Shown one piece after another: positions 1-9,307 of a DNA stretch of 64,000 bases. The notes under the pieces were generated by a model. The model saw nothing but the letters and a program-made list of their open reading frames with translations. It was not told the origin of the DNA and ran no database searches. Position numbers and translations under genes: made by a program. The number at the start of each line of letters is the position of its first letter. Within the stretch, counting starts at the first letter, position 1. Origin of the DNA: Phyllobacterium sophorae (GTDB lineage Bacteria; Pseudomonadota; Alphaproteobacteria; Rhizobiales; Rhizobiaceae); NCBI RefSeq assembly GCF_003010965.1, contig NZ_PGGM01000010.1, positions 1 through 64,000 of the forward strand. The letters run 5' to 3'.

Positions 1-2
1 TC

Positions 3-158
3 TACGTCAATGGATGGTTCGTCGGTGGCGTAGAAACACCGTTCGGTGGCGTAAAGCAGTCCGGCTACGGCAGGGAAAAGGGTCAGGAAGCGCTGGACGG
101 CTACGTTCAGACGAGAAATGTCGGTATTCGGATCTCGCAGCCATCATCTGGAAATTGA
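3..158 (+). CDS. Aldehyde dehydrogenase, C-terminal fragment (cut by window edge)
   Basis: The reading frame is open from the window edge to the TGA at 156-158 and encodes 51 residues. It contains the C-terminal aldehyde dehydrogenase signature PFGGVKQSGYGREKG followed by a YVQTRNV-like tail. In NAD(P)-dependent aldehyde dehydrogenases this is the end of the oligomerisation arm. The catalytic Cys and Glu lie outside the window, so substrate and intactness cannot be judged. The last residues (RISQPSSGN) extend a little past the usual end. Confidence 0.8.
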   Translation, partial: YVNGWFVGGVETPFGGVKQSGYGREKGQEALDGYVQTRNVGIRISQPSSGN

Positions 159-360
159 ACGCTTGTTGCTCATCACCGACGGCGCGGCAGTGTGGGGCAT
201 GCAACATTCAATGAACTCGACCGTGCACGCGGTAAGCCCGGCGAGAGGAATCCGTTTCTTCATCGAGAACAACCCTGGTGGCAGGTTTTTGGCTGCGAAC
301 AGGCTTTAGCCATTACGAGACAAATCATGAGCATATTTTGTAGCCCGCCGCGTGAGTCGA

Positions 361-855
361 ATGAGTCAGGAGAACATCAAAGTGCTTCAAGAGACAATTG
401 AGATTCGTAGAGCCACAGCCGAAGATTTCGACAAGTTGGCAATGTTGAACCGCGAGTTGATAGAGGACGAGAAGCATCGAAACCCGATGACGGTCCCGGA
501 ACTCAAGGAGCGGTTTCTCCGGTTTGTGAATTGTGAAAATTGGACGGTAGACCTCTTCATCCAGAACGGCGAGATTGTGGGCTTCGCCACTCACCGATTC
601 GAGCCAGACAATGCGGAGCCGAGCGGGCAACGCATCTATTTACGGCAATTCTACATTAGCCGCCAACACCGACGTTCGGGGAATGGCCGCAGTGCTCTCG
701 AACTGCTTATTCAGTCTCGTTTCAACGACAAAGAAAGGATCGTTCTCGAAGTGGTGGAGACGAATCCTGGTGGCAAGGCCTTCTGGTCTCGCACGGGTTT
801 TGACCCCTACAGCACGATCATGGAGCGTGTCGTTGAAAAGGCGACCACCGAATAA
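361..855 (+). CDS. GNAT-family N-acetyltransferase
   Basis: A protein of about 164 residues with the GNAT fold: N-terminal IEIRRATAEDFDKLAML (beta1-alpha1), a central strand reading IYLRQFYISRQHRR, then an acetyl-CoA pyrophosphate-loop-like RRSGNGRSALELL. The C-terminal GKAFWSRTGFDPY is the usual beta5/alpha4 region. It should move an acetyl group from acetyl-CoA to an amine; the substrate cannot be told. An in-frame GTG at 352 is an alternative start. The GNAT homology begins about 11 residues after the ATG at 361, and neither start has a strong ribosome site. It stands alone, between an aldehyde dehydrogenase tail and an IS relic. Confidence 0.75.
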   Translation: MSQENIKVLQETIEIRRATAEDFDKLAMLNRELIEDEKHRNPMTVPELKERFLRFVNCENWTVDLFIQNGEIVGFATHRFEPDNAEPSGQRIYLRQFYISRQHRRSGNGRSALELLIQSRFNDKERIVLEVVETNPGGKAFWSRTGFDPYSTIMERVVEKATTE

Positions 856-1109
856 GGTACAGTCCTCGGAATCAACGTTTAATTCGCAGGATCGGATCGG
901 CCGGCATTGGCGTGCGGTGGAGCGCTTGCGATACACGAGCGATGTTTAGTCTGTCCTGGGGACATCTTTGGGCGAAATTGCGATTGGGTAAAGGCGCTCC
1001 TCGTTGTAGATCCTATGCAAGCTCACCGCGGAGCTTGATAGTTCGACCTCCGCTTTCGCTACGGAGGACGATCATGAGCGCGGATGCTATCAATGACTGT
1101 TGTATAGCA

Positions 1110-2015
1110 CTGGAATTATGCCAGAGAACTTGGCTTGTCGGGTTTTTGTTGCCTGGTTCCAAGAAAGTATCTACGCCAATCCTCCATCTTTTCGGCCGCG
1201 TCGAAAAGCGTCAGGAACCAATGGGGCTTCAGACATTCCCCCTGAAGCAACCGTTGAACGCCACGGTGTTGGCATTGCCGGTCGGCTTGCCTAGCCGGCT
1301 GAAGTCAAGCCCACGCCCTTCGTGTAAGCCAATAGATCGAGGTTGTGGGAGACGAACTCCAAGCCCTGTCGACCCGGATCGCTTCGGGTAGACGATAGGA
1401 GGATTATCTACTTCAGCACCCTCGCTACGTCCTCGGCGCGATAGTTGATCTGCGGGTCAAGCATCGCCAGATAGCGCGAGAACGTGTTGATGACTTTCAG
1501 GACACGGATCTTCTTGCCCGAAGTTCATCGCCCATAAGTCGTCCGGTCCGACTGCCTTCGCACGATTCTCCTGGAGCTTCACATTCACCGGGCGCTTCGG
1601 TGGCGTGTTCTTGAGCTAAAGGCCCACGTCTTTGTAAATGCGATAGGTTCGTTTCATGTTATGTCCCTCCCGTGCTCCAGCGTGATGTGGACATGCCGGT
1701 AGCCATTGCGGATCCGCGTCGCGCAAAAGTCCTTGAACCGAGCTCCGATGCCAGCCTGGTCGCAGCGGCGGGACCCGTAGTTTTGGTCGAGATGTCGAAC
1801 TCCAGAACCCGGCAGGCCGCCGGATCGACACGTCGCTCCACGCACACGTCCCCGTATGTGCCCAAGTTTACAGTTCTCAGCGGATCACGTCCTGCAGCAT
1901 CTAAAATCGGTCACAAGCCCGCGCAGCCTGCCTCTCCGCAACGGGAACCCCGCCCGTTTCCTGCTTCAGGATGACGGCCATCTGCGCGTCGGAAAACTCG
2001 ATGCCTCATCGTTCG
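1110..2015 (-). mobile_element. Decayed IS3-family insertion sequence (orfA and orfB relics)
   Basis: On the minus strand, several frames carry pieces of an IS3 transposase in the right order. An orfA piece near 1950-2010 reads FSDAQMAVILKQETGG. OrfB pieces follow at 1660-1865 (RVLEFDISTKTTG, then ARFKDFCATRIRNGYRHVHI) and 1620-1670 (KRTYRIYKDVGL). DDE-domain pieces lie at about 1410-1560 (DLWAMNF, then KIRVLKVINTFSRYLAMLD) and 1180-1400 (GLEFVSHNLDLLAYTKGV, then TVAFNGCFRGN). Each junction needs a frameshift or small deletion; for example, the residues between DLWAMNF and KIRVL are lost. No intact transposase or clear terminal repeats remain. Confidence 0.75.
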
Positions 2016-2373
2016 CCGCTCGCTCCTTCCACCCACGGAATTTTACCGCGGAAACTCCGATTTTCAACGATCCAGTGTTCTGGGATCAGACCAACAGTAC
2101 AAGTAAAATCGGTCGGGACAAATGGGCATGTCAGTTTGCCTGTGTGCACGCGTCTAAAACGCCGCTTTCATGCGTCCGCACCGAGCGGTTCGCAGAAAGG
2201 CGCTTCCGTTGGGGTGCTATTCATAAAGTCGCGTGCTAAGTGGCCTGGCTAGCTCGAACATCCCAGGGCTACCGAGGCGCGACTCTAAGGTCTGCACGAT
2301 AACCCGAACCGTCGGATGTCTCACGATGCGTTGTGGGAGACGAGTAGCGAAACGAAAACGGGAGGACTAACCA

Positions 2374-3243
2374 ATGTGGAAGCACGAGGACTACAGCTTT
2401 AGATCTGCAATCTTGGGGGGGATGGCGGCACTGGGCATGGCGGCGGTGGCAGTCGCCTCGTTTGCCGGTTCGGCGTCGGCGGAGTCGCTGCTTGAGAAGA
2501 TCAAGAATGGAGAAACGATCCGCCTCGGCTTCACCAACGAGCCTCCCGGCGCCTATCCCGGTCCCAACGGCGAACCGCTCGGCGTGGAGAACGAGATAAC
2601 GCTCGACATTCTGAAGAAGATGGGTGCGACCAAAATCGAGCCGGTCGTAACCGAATGGGGCTCACTTGTCCCCGGCCTGCAGGCGGGTCGCTTCGACATT
2701 GTCACAGCCGGCATGTGGATCAAGCCAGACCGCTGCCGTAACGTGCTGTTCAGCGAACCGGTCGCCGTGGAGAACGGTGCGCTGCTCGTGCCGAAGGGGA
2801 ACCCCGAAGGACTACATTCTTTCCAGGATGTGCGCGACAAGGGGCTTACGCTCGTCACTGGCGCGGGCTACACCTCGGTCGAGGCGGCGCAAAAATTAGG
2901 CTTCGCCGGCGATAAGCTCATGCAGGTCGCCGGACCGCCGGAGATTTTGCAGGCTGTGAAGGCCGGCCGAGCCGCAGCAGGCTCTCTAGACTTCTTTAAC
3001 GCGACTGGACTTATTAAGAAGGACCACAGCGTTGAGTTGGCCGATCCGTTCGCCTCACCCACCCCGCCCGGCTATGCCGCCATCGCCTTCTCGCTCAACG
3101 AGCAGGCTACGGTCGACGCGTTCAACGCCGTATTGAAGGATTATATTGGCTCCGACGAGATTATGGCTGTATTCGGCAAATACGACTACGGCAAAGCCAA
3201 TCTGCCTGACGGCAGCAAGACCGCTGATCTCTGCAAGGGCTGA
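2374..3243 (+). CDS. EhuB-like periplasmic solute-binding protein (amino acid/ectoine type)
   Basis: A protein of 289 residues in the family 3 extracellular solute-binding class. It has a signal peptide (hydrophobic residues 13-31, likely cleavage after ASA at 36) and then the lobe pattern IRLGFTNEPPGAY...GVENEITLDILKKMG...EWGSLVPGLQAGRFDIVTAGMW. The phrases GSLVPGLQAGRFDI and KPDRCRNVLFSEP match the EhuB ectoine/hydroxyectoine-binding subfamily best. GGGAGGA precedes the ATG. No permease or ATPase gene follows, so it is an orphan binding protein that would need a partner elsewhere. A strong hairpin follows the stop. Another polar amino-acid ligand is possible. Confidence 0.82.
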   Translation: MWKHEDYSFRSAILGGMAALGMAAVAVASFAGSASAESLLEKIKNGETIRLGFTNEPPGAYPGPNGEPLGVENEITLDILKKMGATKIEPVVTEWGSLVPGLQAGRFDIVTAGMWIKPDRCRNVLFSEPVAVENGALLVPKGNPEGLHSFQDVRDKGLTLVTGAGYTSVEAAQKLGFAGDKLMQVAGPPEILQAVKAGRAAAGSLDFFNATGLIKKDHSVELADPFASPTPPGYAAIAFSLNEQATVDAFNAVLKDYIGSDEIMAVFGKYDYGKANLPDGSKTADLCKG

Positions 3244-3254
3244 GGCAATGTGCC

Positions 3255-3290
3255 TGATCGCATCCCCGGCCATAGCCAGGGATGCGATCA
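3255..3290 (+). terminator. Intrinsic-terminator-like hairpin after the solute-binding protein gene
   Basis: Perfect 12-bp inverted repeat TGATCGCATCCC (3255-3266) and GGGATGCGATCA (3279-3290), with three more inner pairs (GGC/GCC). It starts 12 bases after the stop codon at 3243. There is no T-tract, so it may act as a mRNA-stabilising hairpin rather than a strict terminator. Confidence 0.65.
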
Positions 3291-3557
3291 GTGGGGCAGA
3301 GCATAGGAGTTCGATCACAGCTCCATCGGAGTGATGGTTGCCAAGTGCGCGGCTCGCTGCGTGAACGAACAGATCGCCACTTTAGCGGCTGTGCAGAATG
3401 TGCTCGTGGCGAGGTCCACCAAGGTCTCCGTTGTGGCCGTAAGTATGCGGGCTAAAGCAAATGCCAAACCAGACTGCTGCGTGAGAAGATCCTCGACGTA
3501 CATCGCTCCGTCAAGCTCGGATTACCTGAAGACCAGTTACGACAAAGGGAGAATATC

Positions 3558-4028
3558 GTGAAAATCAGAGTTGTGCGCCCAAAAGATTTTTCTCAACTGC
3601 GCAAGCTTTGCGACGAACATGCAGCTTTGGAAGAGGTGACGATCGCGGACCGGGACCTGAGCGCCCAATGGAACTCGGCGTTCTTTGGATCACCTGCCCA
3701 GTTGTTCGGTTGGGTTTGTGACGAGGGAGGTAATGGTCCCGACCCCCTTAGAGGATACATGACCGCCTCGATCAGGCTTTGGACATGGTCAGCAAAAACC
3801 CACCTTTATCTCGATTGTATCTATCTTCAACCCGAGTTGCGGCGTTCGGGAATTGGGAGAGCAATGTTTAGGATATTGGTGCAATTTGCCCGCGAAAGCG
3901 GATGCCACGAGATTCAGTGGAGAACACTCTCATCAAACGAGACGGGAATTGCTTTTTACCGCTCGCTCGGTGCAGTCCCCATTACAGACACAATGCAATG
4001 GAGCCAATGGAGCCTCTCTGTCGACTAA
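3558..4028 (+). CDS. GNAT-family N-acetyltransferase
   Basis: A protein of 156 residues starting at GTG, preceded by AGGGAGA. It shows the GNAT pattern: KIRVVRPKDFSQLRKLCDEH at the N terminus, LYLDCIYLQPELRRSGIGRAMF (strand beta4 followed by the R-x-x-G-x-G acetyl-CoA loop) at about residues 88-109, and the C-terminal NETGIAFYRSLGAV. It should be a soluble acetyl-CoA-dependent acyltransferase; the acceptor is unknown. It is not in an operon: the preceding gene ends with a hairpin and the next is a truncated flavoprotein gene. It is distinct from the GNAT gene near 0.4 kb. Confidence 0.78.
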   Translation: MKIRVVRPKDFSQLRKLCDEHAALEEVTIADRDLSAQWNSAFFGSPAQLFGWVCDEGGNGPDPLRGYMTASIRLWTWSAKTHLYLDCIYLQPELRRSGIGRAMFRILVQFARESGCHEIQWRTLSSNETGIAFYRSLGAVPITDTMQWSQWSLSVD

Positions 4029-4288
4029 TTGCTAGTGAAGAAGTCGTCGTCTAGTTTGGAGAAGGCTTGATCGCCATTGTGTTATGCGTAAGTAGATCTG
4101 AGCCGTTGTCGAGCAATTTGGCCTGACCATCGCGGTTGAATTCATTCATCTCATCCCAGCCGCCCCTTGTTAGGAAAACGATCGAGGAACTATGGCTGAG
4201 ATCGAAGCCCGGCTTGCAAGGCGCCAAAGGCGATCTCAACTATGATGCAAGCCGACGTAAAGAAGCAGTAACCGATTGGTGGTTATAC

Positions 4289-4677
4289 ATGCACACGCTT
4301 ATTCTTTTGGCACATCCGGAAAAGAACTCTTTGAACGTTCAATTGGCTCGGAGCGCCCAGGAAAAACTTAAGTGGAATGGTAACAGTGTAGAACTGGTGG
4401 ATCTCTATCGAGAAGCTTTTGATCCGCTGGAAGCCGAGCACCACTATGCCAAACGGTTAAACGAGGCTTTTTTTAGCCCCTATCGGAACAAGGCCACTTC
4501 CGACTTGGGCACTTTGCCTCCAGACGTCATGCGTGCCATCGATCAACTCGATAGGGCCGACCTGGTTGTTTTTCAGTTTCCTCTGTGGTGGTGGTTGATG
4601 CCAGCAATCCTGAAGGGTTGGATCGACCGGGTCTTCGTGTGGGGAAGCGTTTTTACCAGCAAAATGCGCTATTGGCG
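4289..4677 (+). pseudogene. NAD(P)H:quinone oxidoreductase-like flavoprotein, 3'-truncated
   Basis: From the ATG at 4289 the frame encodes the N-terminal half of a flavodoxin-fold NAD(P)H dehydrogenase (quinone): HTLILLAHPEKNSLNVQLAR (phosphate-binding loop region), then ADLVVFQFPLWWWLMPAILKGWIDRVFVWG, the conserved FMN/active-site segment. Homology stops at about residue 129 (SKMRYW). The frame runs on to 4855 through unrelated sequence, where the usual C-terminal half is missing. The break coincides with the start of a block of recombinase relics, so a rearrangement probably cut the gene. The in-frame ATG at 4136 lies upstream of recognisable homology. Confidence 0.7.
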
Positions 4678-4956
4678 GCGAGCGAGGACAGCACCGCCGC
4701 GATTAGATATGGGCAACCGAGGCGGCGAAATTAGCGTGGCTGACGGCACCGGCTTGGGACGACGTGGCGCGGAGGTGTGCAACAGTAGCGCGATGTCGCC
4801 ATCCTCGCCCAGACCGGGCGCACCAGACGGGTCGACCGTTCGCCCTCGATCGTGAAGCTGCCGGCTGGCGCATCGTTTTGCGCCATGAACCTCAGCACGT
4901 GGATGCCAAGGCGCTCGGCAACGGACGCCCGCGACAACGTCTGTCGAATCCGTCCA

Positions 4957-5085
4957 GAAGATGCTCGACCAGGCCGATCGCCGCACCGTCGTTGGCCGAC
5001 GCGATTACGCCATGCTGTTGCTGATGATCACATATGGCTTGCGCGCCCGCGAGGTCGCGATGTTGACGCTCGACGACATCGATTA
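4957..5085 (+). pseudogene. Tyrosine recombinase (integrase) fragment
   Basis: One frame reads VQKMLDQADRRTVVGRRDY and AMLLLMITYGLRAREVAML followed by TLDDID and a stop. This matches the start of the catalytic domain of XerC/D-like integrases, including the first catalytic Arg in GLRAREV. The rest of the catalytic domain (His-x-x-Arg and Tyr) is absent. It is a relic. The 4680-4950 stretch before it, on either strand, gives no confident family match. Confidence 0.6.
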
Positions 5086-5229
5086 GAAGCGTCGCCGCAA
5101 TGTTGAGCATGGCACTGCGGATTCCAGATTAACGGGACATCGATTCCGGTAAATCCCGGACATCGTGGAGTGCACCCCTCGACTGAGACAAATAAATAGC
5201 AGACAGTTTCTGGATTGCAGGGACTGGAA

Positions 5230-5718
5230 ATGGTTGGAAGAAAGCCGAGATTTAGCGAAGAAGAGAAATTCTCCATGCTCCTACTGAGGCAAAGCGGGGA
5301 GAACGTCAGCCGGCCGGCTGATGAACTGGGCATTCACCGCCAACGCTTATGTGCCTGGCGTGAACAATTGCGGGTGTGTGGCAATCTAACGCCGAGTCGA
5401 CCGGGGCGCCCAAAGAAACGGCCTCCCAAGGCACCACCAGATCGGCAAGCCTTGGCGGCAGGTTTTGCACGGTCGGTTGGACAGCGTCGTGCCGATGCGT
5501 TGACGAAAGCCCGTCGTCGCATTGTCCAACTTGAACGCAAGATTGGGCAGCAACAGGTTGAACTTGATTTTTTCAAGAAGTCTTGCGGCATGTCAGGGGC
5601 AGTCAACGGCAGAAAGACGCACCCGGCGGTGCAGCGTCTTCGAAGTCATTCAAAAAATGACAGCCCATGTGCCGCAAGCCTTGCAAATCCCGGCACCATG
5701 CGGAGGCCTAGTCGCTAA
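5230..5718 (+). CDS. IS3-type transposase orfA-like helix-turn-helix protein, orfB missing
   Basis: A frame of about 162 residues. Its N-terminal helix-turn-helix (RFSEEEKFSMLLLRQSGENV, then DELGIHRQRLCAWREQ) and later leucine-rich helix (RRRIVQLERKIGQQQVELDF then FKKSC) match the first-ORF transposase proteins of IS3-like elements. The last 45 residues (after FKKSCG) do not match and probably read through flanking DNA. No orfB follows: the next gene is a convergent Lrp regulator. This is a stranded, non-autonomous piece. An in-frame start at 5215 is also possible. Confidence 0.6.
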   Translation: MVGRKPRFSEEEKFSMLLLRQSGENVSRPADELGIHRQRLCAWREQLRVCGNLTPSRPGRPKKRPPKAPPDRQALAAGFARSVGQRRADALTKARRRIVQLERKIGQQQVELDFFKKSCGMSGAVNGRKTHPAVQRLRSHSKNDSPCAASLANPGTMRRPSR

Positions 5719-5740
5719 GCGTCGCAGGGCGGCGCTAGAT

Positions 5741-6205
5741 TCAGCGCCTTGCCTTCGGTCGGACAGCGAGCACATTCCGGATCGAGAAGCTGGAATGAAT
5801 GCGCAATACGCCAGGCAAAGTCGACAATATCTCCTTATGGATACGCTCGAATTGACCTGCATTGTCGGCTTCCACACGTACCAGATAATCAGAGCCGCCG
5901 GTCATCAGATAGCATTCACGGATTTCTGGATGTTTGCGGACCGCCGCTTCGAACCGATCGAGATAATCCTCCGTCTGCCGCTCTAGCGTGATGTTGATGA
6001 TCACCGCGATCGTCGCGTCCGTATTTGCGGTGTCCACGAGTGTTGTATAGCCGCGAATAACCCCCGACTGCTCCATGAGTTTGATGCGCCTGAGGCAAGC
6101 GGACGGTGACAGCCCCACCTCCGCCGCGAGCTTCGCGTTGCTCATGCGCGCGTTAAGGCGCAGGAGCCTTAGGATATTGCGGTCAATCGTGTCCAGAGCG
6201 GTCAT
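5741..6205 (-). CDS. Lrp/AsnC-family transcriptional regulator of the alanine operon
   Basis: A protein of 154 residues: N-terminal AsnC helix-turn-helix (LDTIDRNILRLLRLNARMSN then AKLAAEVGLSPSACLRRIKL) and a C-terminal RAM effector-binding domain (EIRECYLMTGGSDYLVRVEA, then LPGVLRIHSSFSIRNV). It is transcribed divergently from alanine racemase and the D-amino-acid dehydrogenase gene across a 127-bp AT-rich gap with an imperfect inverted repeat. This is the arrangement of Lrp-type regulators such as DadR/BkdR that control a neighbouring catabolic operon in response to an amino acid, here presumably alanine. Length and both domains are normal for the family. Confidence 0.88.
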   Translation of the reverse strand: MTALDTIDRNILRLLRLNARMSNAKLAAEVGLSPSACLRRIKLMEQSGVIRGYTTLVDTANTDATIAVIINITLERQTEDYLDRFEAAVRKHPEIRECYLMTGGSDYLVRVEADNAGQFERIHKEILSTLPGVLRIHSSFSIRNVLAVRPKARR

Positions 6206-6222
6206 GATAGATCATTCCAAAA

Positions 6223-6275
6223 TTTGATTGATTATGCGGAAAATAGTCCCGAAATCGCAACAATCAATCATCAAA
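6223..6275. promoter_or_regulatory. Divergent promoter region with Lrp-operator-like inverted repeat
   Basis: TTTGATTGATT at 6223-6233 and AATCAATCATCAAA at 6262-6275 form an imperfect inverted repeat about 28 bp apart in AT-rich DNA between the divergent lrp-like and racemase genes. Lrp/AsnC proteins bind A/T-rich dyads of this kind. The assignment is by position and symmetry only. Confidence 0.5.
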
Positions 6276-6332
6276 TAGCAGACAATTTCGTTCATTATTG
6301 CATAAGTTCCCTCTTAGTCGAGAGGGTCGAAA

Positions 6333-7466
6333 ATGGATAGCAGTATTTTAGTTCCCCGCACGAGCACTGGCTCGGCGGTCCAAGGTGCCACTGGCTATCT
6401 GACAATTGATCTCTCGGCGCTCGGCCGCAATTATGAAAGACTATCCTCGATGCTGGCTCCCGGCCGTGCTGGGGCCGTGGTGAAGGCCGACGGTTACGGC
6501 ATAGGTGCCGAATGTATCGCGACGGCCCTCTACGACAAGGGCTGCCGACATTTCTTCGTTGCCCAATTCGTTGAAGCCGTCAGACTGCGCCCCACCCTCG
6601 CGCGCGATGCCCAGATCTTCATGCTCAATGGCTTGCAGCCCGGTAACGAGGGACCCTGCGCGGGAAGCGGCATAATCCCGGTTCTGAATTCGCTGCAACA
6701 GTGGGAGCAATGGTCGGCGGCCGCTCGGCATCTGAAGCGCACCCTACCCGCCGTGCTGCAGTTCGATACGGGGATGTCGCGGCTCGGCTTTCCACTGGAA
6801 GAGCGCCAGGCCTTGGCGGAGGCACTGGGAGATGACAGTCATGTCGAGATATTGTTCATTATGAGCCATCTTGCCTCGGCTGACGAATTGGACAGCGAGC
6901 AGAACTGTGAGCAGCTTGCTGAGATGAGCCGCATTGCCGATGAATTCGCCGGCTTCGATATTTCCTTCGCCAACTCCAGCGGCGTATTTCTCGGCGAAAC
7001 CTATCATGGCGTCCTCGCCCGCCCCGGCATCGCCCTTTATGGCGGCGCGCCGACGGCCGGGGAGCCGAACCCGATGGAGCCGGTGGTCAGCCTCGATGTC
7101 GCTGTTGTCCAAACGCGCATCGTGCCGGCGGGCACAAAGGTTGGCTATGGTGGCGCTCATGTCACGCAGCGAGAAGCGCGCCTCCTGACGATCGCCGCCG
7201 GATATGCCGACGGCCTGCCGCGCAGCCTGAGCGGACGTGGGGCCGTCTACTACAAGGGAACCCGCCTTCCGATCGTGGGTCGCGTGTCCATGGACAGCAT
7301 AACGGTCGATGCATCTGCCCTGTCTGAGGGCGACCTAACGTTGGGAAGTCAGGTCGAAGTACTTGGTCCACACCAGACGCTGGAGGACCTTGCGCGCGAC
7401 GCTGGCACCATACCTTATGAAATCCTGACCGGCCTCGGCGACCGCTATCACCGGCAGTATCGCTAA
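6333..7466 (+). CDS. dadX: Alanine racemase (catabolic type)
   Basis: A protein of 377 residues, PLP-dependent, interconverting L- and D-alanine in the cytoplasm. The PLP lysine is in AVVKADGYGIG (Lys51), the opposite-face catalytic Tyr is in KVGYGGAH (Tyr272), and RVSMD (317-321) is the conserved C-terminal beta-domain motif. GAGAGG lies upstream of the ATG. The gene lies 30 bp upstream of a D-amino-acid dehydrogenase gene, with an Lrp regulator divergent. This is the typical dad arrangement, so a catabolic rather than cell-wall role is inferred. Confidence 0.92.
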   Translation: MDSSILVPRTSTGSAVQGATGYLTIDLSALGRNYERLSSMLAPGRAGAVVKADGYGIGAECIATALYDKGCRHFFVAQFVEAVRLRPTLARDAQIFMLNGLQPGNEGPCAGSGIIPVLNSLQQWEQWSAAARHLKRTLPAVLQFDTGMSRLGFPLEERQALAEALGDDSHVEILFIMSHLASADELDSEQNCEQLAEMSRIADEFAGFDISFANSSGVFLGETYHGVLARPGIALYGGAPTAGEPNPMEPVVSLDVAVVQTRIVPAGTKVGYGGAHVTQREARLLTIAAGYADGLPRSLSGRGAVYYKGTRLPIVGRVSMDSITVDASALSEGDLTLGSQVEVLGPHQTLEDLARDAGTIPYEILTGLGDRYHRQYR

Positions 7467-7496
7467 CAGCCTGACAAACCCATCATTGGAGAAATC

Positions 7497-8753
7497 ATGA
7501 AAGTCATCGTACTTGGGTCCGGCATCGTCGGCGTGACGACCGCCTATCAACTGGCAATGGCAGGTCATGAGGTCACTGTCATCGACCGCCAGCAGGGTCC
7601 CGCGCTGGAGACGAGTTTTGCCAACGCTGGCCAAGTGTCGTTCGGCTATTGCTCACCATGGGCAGCGCCCGGCATCCCCATGAAAGCGATGAAATGGCTG
7701 TTCATGCAGCATGCACCACTGATCCTTCGACCAAAATTTGACGCTGCCATGCTTTCCTGGCTGGTGAAGATGCTGTCGCACTGCACGTCCGAACGCTATG
7801 CGATTAACAAAAGCCGCATGCTTCGCCTCGCCGATTATAGTCGCATTGCTTTAGCTCAGGTGCGTGCGGAAACCGGAATCTCTTATAATGGAGGCATGCG
7901 GGGAACGCTGCAGCTGTTTCGCACACAGCAACAACTCGATGCGTCTGCAAAGGACGTTAAGGCTTTGGCGGCCGACGCAATCCCTTACGAAGTTTTGGAC
8001 CGGGATGGCTGCGTCCGTTCTGAACCGGCGCTTGCCCATGTCCGCGAAAAGATCGTCGGCGGCCTGCTGACGCCGAAGGACGAAACCGGCGACTGTTTCA
8101 AGTTCACCAACGCGCTGGCCGCTATTGCAGATCGCCTCGGTGTCCGCTTTGTCTACAACACGGTCGTCAAACGGCTCGATGTCGAGGCAGGGCGGCGCGT
8201 GCGCGGGGTTGTGACCGATCGCGAACGAATAATCAGCGCAGATGCGGTCGTGGTGGCATTCGGCAGCTATTCGCCCCTTTTTTTGAAGCCCTACGACGTC
8301 AAACTGCCCGTCTACCCTGTCAAGGGATATTCATTGACGGTCCCGATCACCGATGCCTCGCGGGCACCACGATCAACGGTAATGGACGAATCCTACAAGA
8401 TCGCGATCACACGGCTTGGCGATCGCATCCGCGTCGGCGGGATGGCGGAAATCTCCGGCTATACCAACGATCTCGGGCAGGCCCGTCGGCGCACGCTGGA
8501 ACACTCGGTTACCGATCTTTTCCCCGCCGGCGACGTCGCCAAGGCGACCTTCTGGTCCGGGCTGCGACCAATGACCCCGGATGGCACGCCGGTCATCGGC
8601 CCGACGCAGATTGCTGGGCTCTTCCTCAATACCGGTCACGGCACGCTCGGCTGGACCATGAGCACCGGCTCGGCACGGGTGATCAGCGATCTCGTCAGCG
8701 GCCGCAAGCCGGAAATTGACGCCACCGATCTGGCGATCGCCCGTTATGCCTGA
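7497..8753 (+). CDS. dadA: D-amino acid dehydrogenase small subunit (FAD-dependent)
   Basis: A protein of 418 residues of the DAO/DadA family. The N-terminal dinucleotide-binding motif is [19 protein letters not shown] with the acidic end of beta2 in VTVIDRQ. The C-terminal FAD-contact segment is [17 protein letters not shown] and [16 protein letters not shown]. It oxidises D-alanine and other D-amino acids to 2-oxo acids and ammonia and feeds electrons to the respiratory chain at the inner membrane. GGAG precedes the ATG. It sits between the racemase and ridA, and the three genes probably form one transcript. Confidence 0.92.
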   Translation: MKVIVLGSGIVGVTTAYQLAMAGHEVTVIDRQQGPALETSFANAGQVSFGYCSPWAAPGIPMKAMKWLFMQHAPLILRPKFDAAMLSWLVKMLSHCTSERYAINKSRMLRLADYSRIALAQVRAETGISYNGGMRGTLQLFRTQQQLDASAKDVKALAADAIPYEVLDRDGCVRSEPALAHVREKIVGGLLTPKDETGDCFKFTNALAAIADRLGVRFVYNTVVKRLDVEAGRRVRGVVTDRERIISADAVVVAFGSYSPLFLKPYDVKLPVYPVKGYSLTVPITDASRAPRSTVMDESYKIAITRLGDRIRVGGMAEISGYTNDLGQARRRTLEHSVTDLFPAGDVAKATFWSGLRPMTPDGTPVIGPTQIAGLFLNTGHGTLGWTMSTGSARVISDLVSGRKPEIDATDLAIARYA

Positions 8754-8787
8754 CACCACCAAACCAACTAATTTTTAGGAGAACTCA

Positions 8788-9168
8788 ATGATTACCGATA
8801 TTTCCACGACCGATGCCCCTAAGGCTGTTGGCCCTTATTCGCAGGCCATCAAGGTCGGCGACCTGTTGTTCGTGTCCGGGCAGTTGCCAATCGATCCCGC
8901 CACTGGCGAGTTCAATTCTGCTAACGCTGTCGAGCAGGCCGAGCAGTGCCTCAAGAACCTTGCGGCGATCGCCAAGGCGGCCGGCACTGAACTTTCGAAG
9001 ACAGTCAAAACCACTGTGCTCCTGACTGATCTTGGCGATTTCGCCGAAATCAACCGTGTCTATGCCGGGTTCTTTGTGACACCATTTCCCGCGCGCGCTT
9101 GCTATGAAGTGAAGGCCCTGCCGAAGGGCGCGAAAGTTGAGATTGAGGCTGTCATCGCGCTTGGCTAG
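8788..9168 (+). CDS. ridA: RidA family enamine/imine deaminase
   Basis: A protein of 126 residues with the RidA/YjgF signature: KAVGPYSQAIKVGDLLFVSG at the N terminus and PFPARACYEVKALPKGAKVE at the C terminus, including the catalytic Arg in PARACYEV. RidA hydrolyses reactive enamine/imine intermediates. Here it would clear the imine released by the D-amino-acid dehydrogenase. AGGAG lies just upstream, 34 bp after dadA. A hairpin at 9203-9233 probably ends the transcript. Confidence 0.92.
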   Translation: MITDISTTDAPKAVGPYSQAIKVGDLLFVSGQLPIDPATGEFNSANAVEQAEQCLKNLAAIAKAAGTELSKTVKTTVLLTDLGDFAEINRVYAGFFVTPFPARACYEVKALPKGAKVEIEAVIALG

Positions 9169-9202
9169 TCAATCGGCAAGCAAATCCAGCGAAGACGCAA
9201 GG

Positions 9203-9233
9203 GCCGGAGCGATCTTTCTTGGGTGGCTCCGGC
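9203..9233 (+). terminator. Hairpin after ridA
   Basis: GCCGGAGC (9203-9210) and GCTCCGGC (9226-9233) form a perfect 8-bp stem with a 15-base loop, 35 bp past the ridA stop, followed by a weakly T-rich stretch. It separates the dad genes from the aldehyde dehydrogenase gene. Confidence 0.5.
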
Positions 9234-9307
9234 ACTACCATTTTATGCGTTTACCTGATATTCGCTGCGGCGAACGTTGAAACTTAAAATCATGAGGGGG
9301 GACCGCG

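Noticed and set aside
4680-4950. A gene in the stretch between the truncated quinone reductase and the recombinase fragment
   Set aside because: A minus-strand reading (GIHVLRFMAQNDAPAGSFTI) looks protein-like but needs frameshifts and matches no family I can name.
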